A DNA stretch of 46,942 bases from a bacterium. GTDB taxonomy: Bacteria > Patescibacteriota > Minisyncoccia > Portnoybacterales > JAKAHB01. The translations under genes and the position numbers were made by a program. Shown here piece by piece: positions 16,492 to 24,536 of the stretch. Each line of letters opens with the position of its first letter. Positions within the stretch are counted from its first letter, which is position 1. Under the pieces are notes generated by a model. It worked only from the letters and a program-made list of their open reading frames with translations, had not been told where the DNA came from and did no database searches. The stretch covers positions 1 to 46,942 of the forward strand of contig JAKAHB010000003.1 in the NCBI GenBank assembly GCA_021815315.1, written 5' to 3'.

Positions 16492-17239
16492 TGTTTTGCC
16501 CTCCTTCCGGGGTGTCGGAATTACCAAGTCCCTGGGCGAAATTGTAAATCAACAGGGCGGCTCCAGCGCCCAAGGCAACATAGGGGCTAGACATTGCGGC
16601 GCCTCCCAAGGCGACCAGGCCCAACCCTCCGTTGACGTAGACATTGCGTCGCCCCCGGCTGGCTTCGTCCCGCTGCTGCTTTGCCTGGCGGCTGGCCAGG
16701 TTTGCCTGGTCCATCGCCGACAGCGCGGGGGTGGTAACCGTTTCGTCGTCCTCTTCGGCGGTCAGAACTTGTCTGCCCGCCAAGTTGACTTGGCTTGCCA
16801 TCGCCGGTTGAGCCGCGGGGGCGGCAACCGGCGGCGCGACCAAGGCCTGAGGCCGTTGCACCCCGATCTCTCCCAGGATTATTTTTTCACCCTGGGAGTC
16901 GAAGAAACCGGCCAGAATGAGCCGGTGGCTGCCTACCTGGTAAAGGTAGGCGTTGTCCACGGCCGTTTGGGTAGTGAAGCCGTGATCGTAAACGCCATCC
17001 ACGCTCTTGTGGGGCGTCATCACGACGGCCCATAACAGCTTGGTTCCAGCGGCCAGGAACATCTTCTGGTAGTCCCCGCGTTGGGTTTTGGCGCTCATCG
17101 CGTTGGCGGTGGCTTGCCCATCCAGTTGGCCCAAAGAGGCTTGCTGGATGTAGGCGGCCACGCCGGCGGCAAAGGCGATCTGCTGGCCCAAAGAAAGAGC
17201 CAGCAACAACGCCAAAGCCATGATCATTCTCTTTGCCAT
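16478..17239 (-). CDS. Secreted protein, unknown function, partner of the polyproline lipoprotein
   Basis: 253 residues. Signal peptide MAKRMIMALALLLALSLGQQ with likely cleavage after AFA. The mature part has a globular domain of about 100 residues, an Ala/Pro-rich linker (VAPPVAAPAAQPA), a charged Gln/Arg helix and a final hydrophobic Gly/Ala segment near 215-240. No family is recognised. It is the first gene of a two-gene operon with a consensus promoter (17328-17356) and a GAGGA ribosome site. GC-rich, unlike the sortase operon upstream. Confidence 0.7.
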   Translation of the reverse strand: MAKRMIMALALLLALSLGQQIAFAAGVAAYIQQASLGQLDGQATANAMSAKTQRGDYQKMFLAAGTKLLWAVVMTPHKSVDGVYDHGFTTQTAVDNAYLYQVGSHRLILAGFFDSQGEKIILGEIGVQRPQALVAPPVAAPAAQPAMASQVNLAGRQVLTAEEDDETVTTPALSAMDQANLASRQAKQQRDEASRGRRNVYVNGGLGLVALGGAAMSSPYVALGAGAALLIYNFAQGLGNSDTPEGGQNNADD

Positions 17240-17327
17240 TTTGTCCTCGCTTTGCCTTGACGTTAGCGCTTGTTCCTTAATCTTTAACCGCTTAGTTGAG
17301 CGGTTTTTGGTAGAGTACTAGTTTTAT

Positions 17328-17356
17328 ATTCTACACCTTACTTTCAAATTTGTCAA
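17328..17356 (-). promoter_or_regulatory. Sigma70-type promoter of the lipoprotein operon
   Basis: Minus strand TTGACA (17351-17356), a 17-bp spacer and TAGAAT (17328-17333). A 7-bp hairpin (AACCGCT/AGCGGTT, 17285-17304) lies in the leader between promoter and gene and on the plus strand is followed by TTTTT. Confidence 0.8.
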
Positions 17357-17363
17357 GAAAAAA

Positions 17364-18572
17364 TCAGTTTTCCAATTTGGCGTCAATAAGTAATCTCTGC
17401 TTGTCTGTCCCTAGCGGCCAGCAGGTCATCAAAGTTAGAGTGTGGCTATTTCCCGGGTTGACCATTTTTACTTCATCGGGGTTGACTATTTGTTTGGCAG
17501 AAACGGTATAGACGTAAGAAAACCCGCCGAGATTAACAGAAATTTTATCCCCTACCTTCAGTTCGTTCAAGCGCGCAAAAACTTTGCCGTAGGGAGTCTT
17601 GTCCCAAAAGTAAACAGAGCTGTGGCCGGTTAAAAACAGATTGCCAAAATCCGGCGGCAAGGAACTGCCGGGATAAACAATAACGCCCTGGTCCAAAGCT
17701 TTATTTATTTCCGCCTCGGTGTTTTTTGTCGGGAAAACCAAAGGAGCATCGAGATTCAGTTTTGCGATCGTCAGGCTGTCCCCTTCTTGGGCGGAGCTTC
17801 TTTTTACCAGAGCCTGGTTTGGCATTTGGTTGGCCGGACTGTCAATCTTGGCCGAAGTTTCAAAAATTGTCGCATAGAACCTATTTTCGGCCAAGGCGAA
17901 ATTGCTAGGGGCAAAAGCCTTAAAAATATCGGATTTTTTCCGCTCATTCTGTTCTGCCGGTTGTTCTTTTTGGGTAATAATTTCTTGGGCGTCAAAGACG
18001 ACAAAGTGATCAACAAAAAGGTTGAAATTCAAAAAAAGCAGAGACGCGATTAACAAAACAACAAACCAAAAAGAGGCAAAGACAATTTTATTTATTTTAA
18101 ACAACGACGGGAAAAAGACGCCAGCTTCTTTTTGGTAGGAAGGATAGTCTTCTTTGAAAGTTTTTGCCAGCCCAATCTCCTCTTCCCCTGCCAGAAATCT
18201 CCAGAAAAAATAAACCGGGACGATGAAGATAATCATCAGCCAGGATCTTAGAATTAACGCCAGGGCCGGGTTTAATAAAAAAATAATAGCGCCATACATG
18301 GGGTGACGAACAAACTTGTAGGGTCCGGATTTTACAAACTCTCTGTCCATTCTGCGCGGCGGGAGAGCCTTGATGCAAAAAATAGAAACAAAGAAATAAA
18401 GACTAAGGAGGAGTAAAAATCCGGAAAATGAAACCCAAAATGGAAGGTTAATCCTGGGACCACCCCAAGCGGCGGTTAAAACAATCGCTAAAACACCCAA
18501 GAGCAAATTCAGCATCACTCCTTTGGGCAAGGCTCCCAAAAAATTTTCTTTTGTTTTTTCTTTCTCAAACAT
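17364..18572 (-). CDS. Fusion of a phospholipid/isoprenylcysteine methyltransferase-like membrane domain with a sortase
   Basis: 402 residues. The first ~190 residues have several membrane segments and the methyltransferase motif KFVRHPMYGAIIFLL followed by GEEEIGLAKTFKEDYPSYQKE, as in PEMT/ICMT-family enzymes. After another membrane segment and a linker, the C-terminal ~140 residues form a sortase of class D/E type: His in LFLTGHSS, Cys in LTLMTCWPLG and Arg in TDKQRL. The sortase faces outside and would attach surface proteins or process signals; the methyltransferase half could modify lipid or prenyl substrates. It overlaps the CAP gene by 8 bases. The fusion is unusual as far as I know. 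Confidence 0.85.
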   Translation of the reverse strand: MFEKEKTKENFLGALPKGVMLNLLLGVLAIVLTAAWGGPRINLPFWVSFSGFLLLLSLYFFVSIFCIKALPPRRMDREFVKSGPYKFVRHPMYGAIIFLLNPALALILRSWLMIIFIVPVYFFWRFLAGEEEIGLAKTFKEDYPSYQKEAGVFFPSLFKINKIVFASFWFVVLLIASLLFLNFNLFVDHFVVFDAQEIITQKEQPAEQNERKKSDIFKAFAPSNFALAENRFYATIFETSAKIDSPANQMPNQALVKRSSAQEGDSLTIAKLNLDAPLVFPTKNTEAEINKALDQGVIVYPGSSLPPDFGNLFLTGHSSVYFWDKTPYGKVFARLNELKVGDKISVNLGGFSYVYTVSAKQIVNPDEVKMVNPGNSHTLTLMTCWPLGTDKQRLLIDAKLEN

Positions 18573-19605
18573 AAATCATTCCGATATTTAAGATAATTAA
18601 AAGACCTGCCAGAATAAAAGTGGGTAAATGTTGGGCGTTAAATCTGATTAAAGCGTTCAGCGCTAAGGCCATTAAAAGAAAAGTTGAAAAGTAAATGTAG
18701 AGATATTTGATAATTTCGTCAATTTTTGACGTGAAGGCGCCTAACACTCTGGGTCGTGGAAAAATTTTTATCTCGGGAGTCGGTTGATTCCCCAGCCGCT
18801 CTTTGAGATTTTCGGCAACCTGGATTTTTTTCGTTTTATCCACCAGAGTTAAAACCAGTTTTTGGATTTCCTCGTTTTGTTTCAATTTCTCGACTATTTT
18901 TAAGTTTTCTTGTCGGGCCGGTTGTTCCGGCTGATTTTTTTCGGAATTTTGGGCTGGAACGTTGCTTGTTTGTTTTGGTTGAAGCTTCTGGTTTTCTTTC
19001 ACAACTCCCGTTGGCGCCGGCGCTGCTTGTTTTGGGGTTACGGCGACTTTTGTCTCTGCTCCCAGAGACAAAACACAAAAAACGGTTTCGCGATTGTCCA
19101 GCCTCCCGCTTTCAACAGCGACTCCAACTTCCGAAAAATTAGGATTTAAAATGTTTGCTCGGTGGGAAGGGCTATCCATCCAGGCTTTAACGACGGCTGA
19201 CGCGTCGTTGAAATCAACGGCCAGGTTTTCTCCCGCGAATTGATAGTCATACCCGCCTTTTTGGAACCAGAACCAAGGCGAAATACCGGTGGGGCTGGTA
19301 TGGGCGAAGTAGTTGTTAAGCGTCATGTCTTGAGCCTTCATTTGCGCGGTTTGGTCAAGTTTTGCGTTGGCGGAAAGAGGCGCTAGTCCGTTTTTTTGCC
19401 TCTCTGCGTTGACCAGAGTGATGATATCCGGTTTTTCAATAGTGGCGAAAAGCTTGCTTTGTGGGAAATACACTTCAAAATAAACAAAAACCAATTTCAA
19501 AAAAATTGCCATTACCACGTATAAAAACAAGGCCTTTTCGTGAAAAAGCAGACTAAAAACCCTATTGGTGGCGGAATAATTGGAATTGAGTGGCGTTTCG
19601 TTCAT
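18565..19605 (-). CDS. Membrane-anchored CAP-domain (SCP/PR1/YkwD) protein
   Basis: 346 residues. An N-terminal membrane segment (LYVVMAIFLKLVFVYFEVYF) is followed by a CAP domain of about 120 residues: LVNAERQKNGLAPLSANAKL, then YFAHTSPTG, GENLAVDF, WMDSPSHRANIL, which includes the paired His of the family cavity. A Gln/Lys/Pro-rich coiled linker and two C-terminal membrane segments complete it. It probably acts at the cell surface. It is the first gene of an operon with the sortase fusion, behind a perfect consensus promoter. Confidence 0.9.
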   Translation of the reverse strand: MNETPLNSNYSATNRVFSLLFHEKALFLYVVMAIFLKLVFVYFEVYFPQSKLFATIEKPDIITLVNAERQKNGLAPLSANAKLDQTAQMKAQDMTLNNYFAHTSPTGISPWFWFQKGGYDYQFAGENLAVDFNDASAVVKAWMDSPSHRANILNPNFSEVGVAVESGRLDNRETVFCVLSLGAETKVAVTPKQAAPAPTGVVKENQKLQPKQTSNVPAQNSEKNQPEQPARQENLKIVEKLKQNEEIQKLVLTLVDKTKKIQVAENLKERLGNQPTPEIKIFPRPRVLGAFTSKIDEIIKYLYIYFSTFLLMALALNALIRFNAQHLPTFILAGLLIILNIGMIYV

Positions 19606-19625
19606 TTCCTTAATTGATTTTTACA

Positions 19626-19654
19626 ATTATATACTAATACTATTTTTTTGTCAA
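19626..19654 (-). promoter_or_regulatory. Perfect consensus promoter of the CAP-sortase operon
   Basis: Minus strand TTGACA (19649-19654), a 17-bp spacer and TATAAT (19626-19631), 20 bases before the CAP start codon. Confidence 0.88.
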
Positions 19655-19657
19655 TAG

Positions 19658-19684
19658 CAAAAGACACCTTAGAAAGGTGCCTTT
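19658..19684 (-). terminator. Intrinsic terminator of the LemA-DsbA-58aa operon
   Basis: A 9-bp stem AAAGGCACC/GGTGTCTTT (minus strand, arms 19676-19684 and 19660-19668) overlaps the end of the 58-aa gene and is followed by a T-rich stretch. Confidence 0.7.
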
Positions 19685-19845
19685 TGGCTGGAAGCGGCCT
19701 CTTTATTTATCTCAAGTTGAGGCGGAACTAGAAATTCTTTTTTGAAAATAAGGAGCAGGGCCAGAAAGACAAAGGCCAACAAAAAAGCGACAGCAAGATA
19801 GCGGTTGACGGGGGTAAGAAATATTTTTTTTAGTTTATGATCCAT
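19669..19845 (-). CDS. Small single-pass membrane protein, 58 aa
   Basis: Starts MDHKLKKIFLTPVNRYLAVA; one strong membrane segment (about 18-33) is followed by KKEFLVPPQLEINKEAASSQ. The positive N-terminus suggests an N-in, C-out topology. Its ATG overlaps the stop of the DsbA-like gene by 11 bases, which supports real translation. No family is recognised; an assembly partner of the DsbA-like protein is possible. Confidence 0.6.
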   Translation of the reverse strand: MDHKLKKIFLTPVNRYLAVAFLLAFVFLALLLIFKKEFLVPPQLEINKEAASSQKAPF

Positions 19846-20452
19846 TTAGTTTCTTCTCTATTAAGTCTTTGAAAATTGAATAATCAAAAGATCCCGGGAC
19901 CGCGCTTTTTTCGTCGCCAATGAAAAAAGTCGGGGTGCCGTCAACCCCCTTGGTCTGGCCGTCCGCCAGCCATTCTTGCGCCAAGCTTTCATATTTTTTG
20001 CTGTTTAGACAATCAAGAAACGAAGCCTTGTCAAGGCCGGCCGCCGCGGCAAATTTTCCCAAGTCGTTTTTATCTTTGAATTCTTGCTGGTGTTTGAAAA
20101 AATAATCGTGGAAAGGCATAAACTTACCTTGTTCATTGGCGCAAGCTCCAGCTTCGGCCGTTTCAAACGGGGGGTAAAGAAAAAATTCCATTTTTATTTT
20201 GCCGGTGACCAGATAGTCCACTTCCAAGTTGGGCATTACCCGAAGGGCAAATTGGGCGCAAGCTGGGCAGAGAAAATTCACGTATTCTTGAACTAAAAGA
20301 GGCGCCTTGGGATTGCCGACCACAATTCCTCGCGGGTGCTGTTTTTTGACCGGCTGTTTTATTTTTTGACTGTAATGGGAATACAAAAAACCGGAGACAA
20401 TAAGCAGCAAGCTTAAAGAGGCGGAATAGATGATGAGCTTTTTCCCCGTCAT
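19835..20452 (-). CDS. DsbA-family thiol-disulfide oxidoreductase, membrane-anchored
   Basis: 205 residues. N-terminal membrane anchor (KLIIYSASLSLLLIVSGFLY), then a thioredoxin fold with redox motif CPAC in YVNFLCPACAQFA and the cis-proline loop GTPTFFIG. It introduces or exchanges disulfides in secreted proteins outside the membrane. It lies six bases after the LemA gene and before a small membrane protein gene. No DsbB/VKOR partner is in the window. Confidence 0.93.
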   Translation of the reverse strand: MTGKKLIIYSASLSLLLIVSGFLYSHYSQKIKQPVKKQHPRGIVVGNPKAPLLVQEYVNFLCPACAQFALRVMPNLEVDYLVTGKIKMEFFLYPPFETAEAGACANEQGKFMPFHDYFFKHQQEFKDKNDLGKFAAAAGLDKASFLDCLNSKKYESLAQEWLADGQTKGVDGTPTFFIGDEKSAVPGSFDYSIFKDLIEKKLNGS

Positions 20453-20458
20453 AAGGCT

Positions 20459-20983
20459 TTATCTTATTTTTAAATAGTCCAATTTCTTGAAATTGAACAG
20501 CCGGGCGACGAGATTAGTCGGAAACAAATCCTGGGCCTGGTTGAAGTTTTTTGCTTTGATATTATAGAGCCGTTGCGCATCTTCAATTTTATTCTCTGCG
20601 TCAATGATTTCCGCTCGTGTCTCTATAAAGTCGGAGTCGGAAACAAGTTCGGGGTAGTCGCTGGCCAAGCCAAAAAGTCCCTGCAAGGAAGCGGTCAAGT
20701 TAGCTTCGGCTAAAAATTTGTCTCTAGGATTATTCGCCTGCGCGACTTGAGAACGAGCCTGGTCTATGGAGTCAATAATTTGTTGCTCATAGCGAGCATG
20801 AGATCTGACTGCCTGAAGCAAAATCGGAACCAAGTTTTGCCTTTTTTTCATTAGAGAGTCGGTTTCTGGCCAAACTTCGTCTACTTCGTTTTTATATCTG
20901 ATTAGTTTGTGGTAATTGGCAACCAAAAAAAGCGTTGCGACCCCGATAATTATAAGAATGACTATTATAAGAAAAAACGGCAT
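20459..20983 (-). CDS. lemA: LemA family protein
   Basis: 174 residues. One N-terminal membrane segment (PFFLIIVILIIIGVATLFLV), then the LemA helical bundle: YKNEVDEVWPETDSLMKKRQ, NLVPILLQAV, a central LFGLASDYPEL and the C-terminal AEIIDAENKIEDAQRLYN. The function of LemA is unsettled; it is a membrane protein with an extracytoplasmic or cytoplasmic four-helix domain. The start is the ATG at 20983 after a GAGGAAAA ribosome site rather than the TTG at 21001. Confidence 0.93.
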   Translation of the reverse strand: MPFFLIIVILIIIGVATLFLVANYHKLIRYKNEVDEVWPETDSLMKKRQNLVPILLQAVRSHARYEQQIIDSIDQARSQVAQANNPRDKFLAEANLTASLQGLFGLASDYPELVSDSDFIETRAEIIDAENKIEDAQRLYNIKAKNFNQAQDLFPTNLVARLFNFKKLDYLKIR

Positions 20984-21084
20984 GATTTCGCTTTTCCTCA
21001 ATTATGGCAGAAAAAGGAAAACGAGGCAACTTCAGAAATCCGCGCGGGCCTTTTCTCCCAGGCAGTGACTTTTGACCTTAAGGG

Positions 21085-21438
21085 TTAATTTATTTTTTTA
21101 AAGGCGACCGAAAAGGCCGGCTCGTATTTGTTGTCATGCCGGTCTTTAACTTCCACGGTTTTTCCCGCCATCAAGTCGCGCATAGCCAAGTCGTTCATCA
21201 TTTCTTTGTGGGCCTGAATTTCCGATTTTAACTCCTCCAATTTAACATATCTCTCCCCCATTTCCGCTTGGGCGATAGCCTGAACTTCTCGTCGGCGTTC
21301 TTGTAGCTGTTTGATTTTATTCCCGAGCTCGCAATAAACATCATCGTTGGCCAAGGTGTCGCGATACATTTTATTAATTTCTTTCTGCTCTTTTTGTAAC
21401 TCCTGTAATTTACTAAAAACTTCTTGAATGTCTTTCAT
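21085..21438 (-). CDS. Coiled-coil protein, unknown function
   Basis: 117 residues starting MKDIQEVFSKLQELQKEQ; residues 1-95 are almost all heptad-like charged helix, ending with a short beta-like tail (KTVEVKDRHDNKYEPAFSVAF). The frame is open upstream to 21543, but that part looks non-coding and the ATG at 21438 fits. No family is recognised. It lies alone between LemA and the PhoH-like gene. Confidence 0.6.
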   Translation of the reverse strand: MKDIQEVFSKLQELQKEQKEINKMYRDTLANDDVYCELGNKIKQLQERRREVQAIAQAEMGERYVKLEELKSEIQAHKEMMNDLAMRDLMAGKTVEVKDRHDNKYEPAFSVAFKKIN

Positions 21439-21564
21439 GCTGGCAAGAAGCACCAATTGTGGCCCGGCGTCAATGCCGGAAGTCCGGTTGATTGGTGTCA
21501 AAATTTTTAAAAATAAAAATAGGCTCGCGCCCTTTAAAGGCATTGTAGCACATTTGCCAAGAAA

Positions 21565-21597
21565 AATAAAAAAGGGCCGCCCGGTGTCGGGCGGTCC
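21565..21597 (-). terminator. Intrinsic terminator of the phoH-like gene
   Basis: A 10-bp GC stem (21574-21583 with 21588-21597, one G-U pair, loop GTGT) followed on the minus strand by a T-rich tract, five bases after the stop codon. Confidence 0.85.
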
Positions 21598-21602
21598 AGG
21601 GC

Positions 21603-22952
21603 CTAGAGTCGTTCTTCGGCCAGTTGGGTTAGTTCTGACCGAACCGAGCCATTGAAGTTGGTGGCCGCCACCAACGGGTGGTCAACCATCTTGGCCATGG
21701 CGTAGGCCAAACCGCTGGAGTTACGATCGAGCTTTCGCCGACGGTCGATTTGCCCCAAATCGCCGGTAAAGATCAACTTTGTTCTCTCGCCGCAGCGAGT
21801 AATAATGGTTTTGATCATGTGGGGCGTGAGGTTCTGAGCTTCGTCTACGATGATGATATAGTGGTGGAAGGTCATGCCCCGGATGTAATCTAGGGGCTGA
21901 ACAATGATTTTGTCCTTTTTCCTTAGCTCCTCCACCAACCCCAGATTTTTGTCCCCCTCCTTCAGAAAAGAGAGACTAGTCCAGATGGGAAGCAACCACG
22001 GCCCCATTTTTTCCTCAACTCCGCCCGGCAGAAAACCCATGCGGTCTTCGTCCTCCAGGGGAATCATCGGGCGGCTGACGATAATTTGGCGGTAACTGCT
22101 GCGCTGGTGAATGGCCGTCGCCAAAGCCAAGAGCGTTTTGCCGGTGCCCGCGCCTCCTTGAAGAAAAACCAGCTTGATGTCCGGATCCAAGAGCTGAGCG
22201 AGGGCGATGTATTGGCTCCAGTTTGGTGCGTTTCCGTTGATAGAGGTGGGCTTGATATCAAGAGCGTTGATGTCGGCCGGTATTATCTCAAAAACGCCTC
22301 CTCGGCGGATGGCGGTGAAGTCTCCACCTTGCCATTTTGCGTTGATGGTTATTTTCGGCTTGGAGGTGACTTCCCAGTCGGGGTGGCAAAGCACCCCTTC
22401 GTTTTCCACTACGGGGCCGTGGTTTTGGGGCGAGTAGCGAAAAAAGCCCTCCTTGGAAATGTCATCTAATGAGACGACTATCTCCTTCAGTTTTTCGGGT
22501 TGTTGGTCCGGCGCGACTTGGTCGCGCCAATAGTCCTCGGTTTCAAGGCCGGCGCTTCTGGCCGCGATCCGAACAGCCGTATCTTTTGTTATCAGCACCA
22601 CTCGACTGTAATCCTTAGCCGCCCCGTTCTGCACCGCCTTGGCGGTGGCGATGACTAGGTGATCCGGCTCGCGGGGGCTTAAATACTTGAGGGTCCTGAA
22701 GCTTGGCTGCGTCTTTATGTCCAGGGTCTTGTCGCCCTGCTTGGTCAGCTCTTCTATTTGCCTCAGTGCCTCTCGGGCGTCAAACCCGATATCGGGAGCG
22801 TTCTTGAGCCGGTTGAGTTCCACGATCACGATGAAGGGGATAAAAACCTTGTTGCCTCCTTCCCGGAGAGAATTGATTGCCTGCGGATCGTGGATAAGGA
22901 CGTTTGTATCCACGATATAAGCCTTAGGCTTGTCGGTGGTCTGGCTTCCCAT
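21603..22952 (-). CDS. PhoH-family protein: PIN domain plus PhoH-type ATPase
   Basis: 449 residues. An N-terminal PIN ribonuclease-like domain (YIVDTNVLIHDP, then FIPFIVIVELNRLK, and a later ITKDTAVRIAA) is followed by a linker domain and a PhoH RecA-like ATPase with Walker A GGAGTGKTLLAL and Walker B IIIVDEAQNLTP. This PIN-PhoH pair (PhoH2/YlaK-like) is thought to unwind and cut RNA. The start follows a GGGAGGG ribosome site. A -10/-35 pair (TTTACT, 18 bp, TAGAAT) can be read at about 22998-23027. It is a single-gene unit with its own terminator. Confidence 0.93.
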   Translation of the reverse strand: MGSQTTDKPKAYIVDTNVLIHDPQAINSLREGGNKVFIPFIVIVELNRLKNAPDIGFDAREALRQIEELTKQGDKTLDIKTQPSFRTLKYLSPREPDHLVIATAKAVQNGAAKDYSRVVLITKDTAVRIAARSAGLETEDYWRDQVAPDQQPEKLKEIVVSLDDISKEGFFRYSPQNHGPVVENEGVLCHPDWEVTSKPKITINAKWQGGDFTAIRRGGVFEIIPADINALDIKPTSINGNAPNWSQYIALAQLLDPDIKLVFLQGGAGTGKTLLALATAIHQRSSYRQIIVSRPMIPLEDEDRMGFLPGGVEEKMGPWLLPIWTSLSFLKEGDKNLGLVEELRKKDKIIVQPLDYIRGMTFHHYIIIVDEAQNLTPHMIKTIITRCGERTKLIFTGDLGQIDRRRKLDRNSSGLAYAMAKMVDHPLVAATNFNGSVRSELTQLAEERL

Positions 22953-23113
22953 GGTGTCCCTCCCTTGGTTTTTAGAGAACTAGCCACTACTACCTAGATT
23001 CTATGCTGATAAACAAGTAAAAGTAAAGGGCTTAATCGCAAATTTATTTTTGCTTTGGGCTAGATAATCTTTTTGTGAATTCAATCGCTTTTTCTTTCAA
23101 TTTTTTATGCGGG

Positions 23114-23845
23114 TCAAAGAGCCTTTAAGCTGGATTTATCCTTTGGCGAAAACTTTTCCAAAGAGGCGTGGAAGACAAAGCCGGACAGTTTATTTTTATT
23201 TTTTACTAGCCAGTTAAAGGTAAGGTCGCGCCCGCCCCATTTGGTGATTTCTCTAATTGGCCAGCCGACCGCTTTTTGCGTGTATAAGTTTGGGTCGTTT
23301 CCCAGTCGAGCGCAGATTCCAAGGCAAGATTTTATAAATTTACTTTGGCCGTATAACTTATTTTTTCCCTCAAAGGCGAGGGGGACGATAAAAGACACGA
23401 TGGCGCAACGGCGACGCCAGTAAAATTTGTCTTTGGACCATTTTTCAAGTTCAACGGCAAGTTCGGGGTTTTGCAATAAAATTTTTCCCAAAATAACCCC
23501 GCAAAGTCGGTCGCAATTTTCCCAATTGGTCAGATATTTTATCCAACCGGTGGCGTGATTCCAAAACTTAACGTCTCTCGCCTCTTTGTATTTAGCCGTA
23601 AGCTCAATGGCAAAAATAATTTCTTCGGTAATTTTTTGCTTAAAACACTCGTCGGCCAAAAAAACAGCCTCTTTGAAGGTCGGTTTTTCTTTTTGGTGAA
23701 AGTTAGAAACAAATTTTTTTACAACCGGAACACGGATGCCCAGATTGCTGCCGCCGTTATCAACCGGAGTCATTCGGTCAATCATTAAATTTTTATTTCG
23801 GGGCGCAATTTTGAGAATTTCTCGGTGTAGCGCTTGGTAGTCCAT
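23114..23845 (-). CDS. AlkD-like DNA alkylation repair HEAT-repeat protein
   Basis: 243 residues of helical repeats. The segments WSKDKFYWRRRCAIVSFI and YTQKAVGWPIREITKWG match the conserved regions of the AlkD DNA glycosylase family, which removes 3- and 7-alkylated purines. The Trp/Arg-rich helix ends bind DNA. The N-terminal 53 bases overlap the end of the RdgB-like gene; an internal Met at 23785 would remove the overlap, but the first helix looks real. It forms a repair cluster with RdgB-like and Fpg genes. Confidence 0.88.
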   Translation of the reverse strand: MDYQALHREILKIAPRNKNLMIDRMTPVDNGGSNLGIRVPVVKKFVSNFHQKEKPTFKEAVFLADECFKQKITEEIIFAIELTAKYKEARDVKFWNHATGWIKYLTNWENCDRLCGVILGKILLQNPELAVELEKWSKDKFYWRRRCAIVSFIVPLAFEGKNKLYGQSKFIKSCLGICARLGNDPNLYTQKAVGWPIREITKWGGRDLTFNWLVKNKNKLSGFVFHASLEKFSPKDKSSLKAL

Positions 23846-24461
23846 AGGATTCTTTGAGATATTTTTTGATGTTCCAATTTTTGATTTCCTGCATTTGCGT
23901 GGCCCAACGTTCTTCTTCGCTCATATCTAAAAAGTGTTTGTGCTTTTCCAGGTTCCAACGAACTGCCGCCAGTGGCATCCCGGGCGGGTAATCTTTGCGA
24001 GGCACTTCGGTAATCAAAAACTCGGTGGTAAAAGTATGCGTTTTCTCCAGGCCGTCGGGGCGAACTAACGCCCAAGAAACTTCCCATTGGGCCGTCCGTT
24101 CGTTATAGGGAACATCATACATCTTTTTTAATAAATATTTAAGCCAGGCTTCGTCGTCTATCAAGCGGTCAAAATGTCCTCCCCACCGTCGAACAAAAAC
24201 TCCCGGCGCTCCTCCCAGAGCGTCGATCTTTAAGCTCAAATCGTCCGCGATGGTCGCTAGCCCCGATTGGGCGCAAAAAAAACGCGCCTTGGTTAGCGCG
24301 TTTTTCGTCGTGTTTGAAGAGGTGGCCCTGGGTTCTTCAACAATGCCGATTTCTTTGGGAGTGACTATTTGAATACTCAAGTCTTGAAGGAGTAACTCAA
24401 AAAGCCGTTTTTTAAGAGGGTGGTTACTGGCCACAAGAATTTTACACTCTCCGTCAGCCAT
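23793..24461 (-). CDS. RdgB/HAM1-like non-canonical purine NTP pyrophosphatase, divergent
   Basis: 222 residues. Family motifs are recognisable but altered: LVASNHPLKKRLFELLL for the SNxxKxxE loop, NTTKNALTKARFF, and ATIADDLSLKIDALGGAPGVFVRRWGG, where the usual DDSGL is DDLSL. RdgB cleaves dITP/XTP to the monophosphate and keeps damaged purines out of DNA. The C-terminal ~60 residues are longer than in E. coli RdgB. Loss of the Ser-Gly in the active loop could change substrate. It sits with Fpg upstream and AlkD-like downstream. Confidence 0.82.
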   Translation of the reverse strand: MADGECKILVASNHPLKKRLFELLLQDLSIQIVTPKEIGIVEEPRATSSNTTKNALTKARFFCAQSGLATIADDLSLKIDALGGAPGVFVRRWGGHFDRLIDDEAWLKYLLKKMYDVPYNERTAQWEVSWALVRPDGLEKTHTFTTEFLITEVPRKDYPPGMPLAAVRWNLEKHKHFLDMSEEERWATQMQEIKNWNIKKYLKESYGLPSATPRNSQNCAPK

Positions 24462-24536
24462 ATTTCCTCCCTACTATAACATTTTTTAAAAAAATAGGCA
24501 AGAGATTTGTCAATCCGTGTTTCAAGCGGTGCTAGT

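Noticed and set aside
22953-23113. Possible gene or RNA between the phoH-like and alkD-like genes
   Set aside because: Apart from the promoter-like sequence for the phoH-like gene I see no ORF, stem or repeat of note.
23793-23845. Frameshift or fusion between RdgB-like and AlkD-like genes
   Set aside because: Both proteins have intact motifs in their own frames; the 53-base overlap fits the other overlaps in the window.
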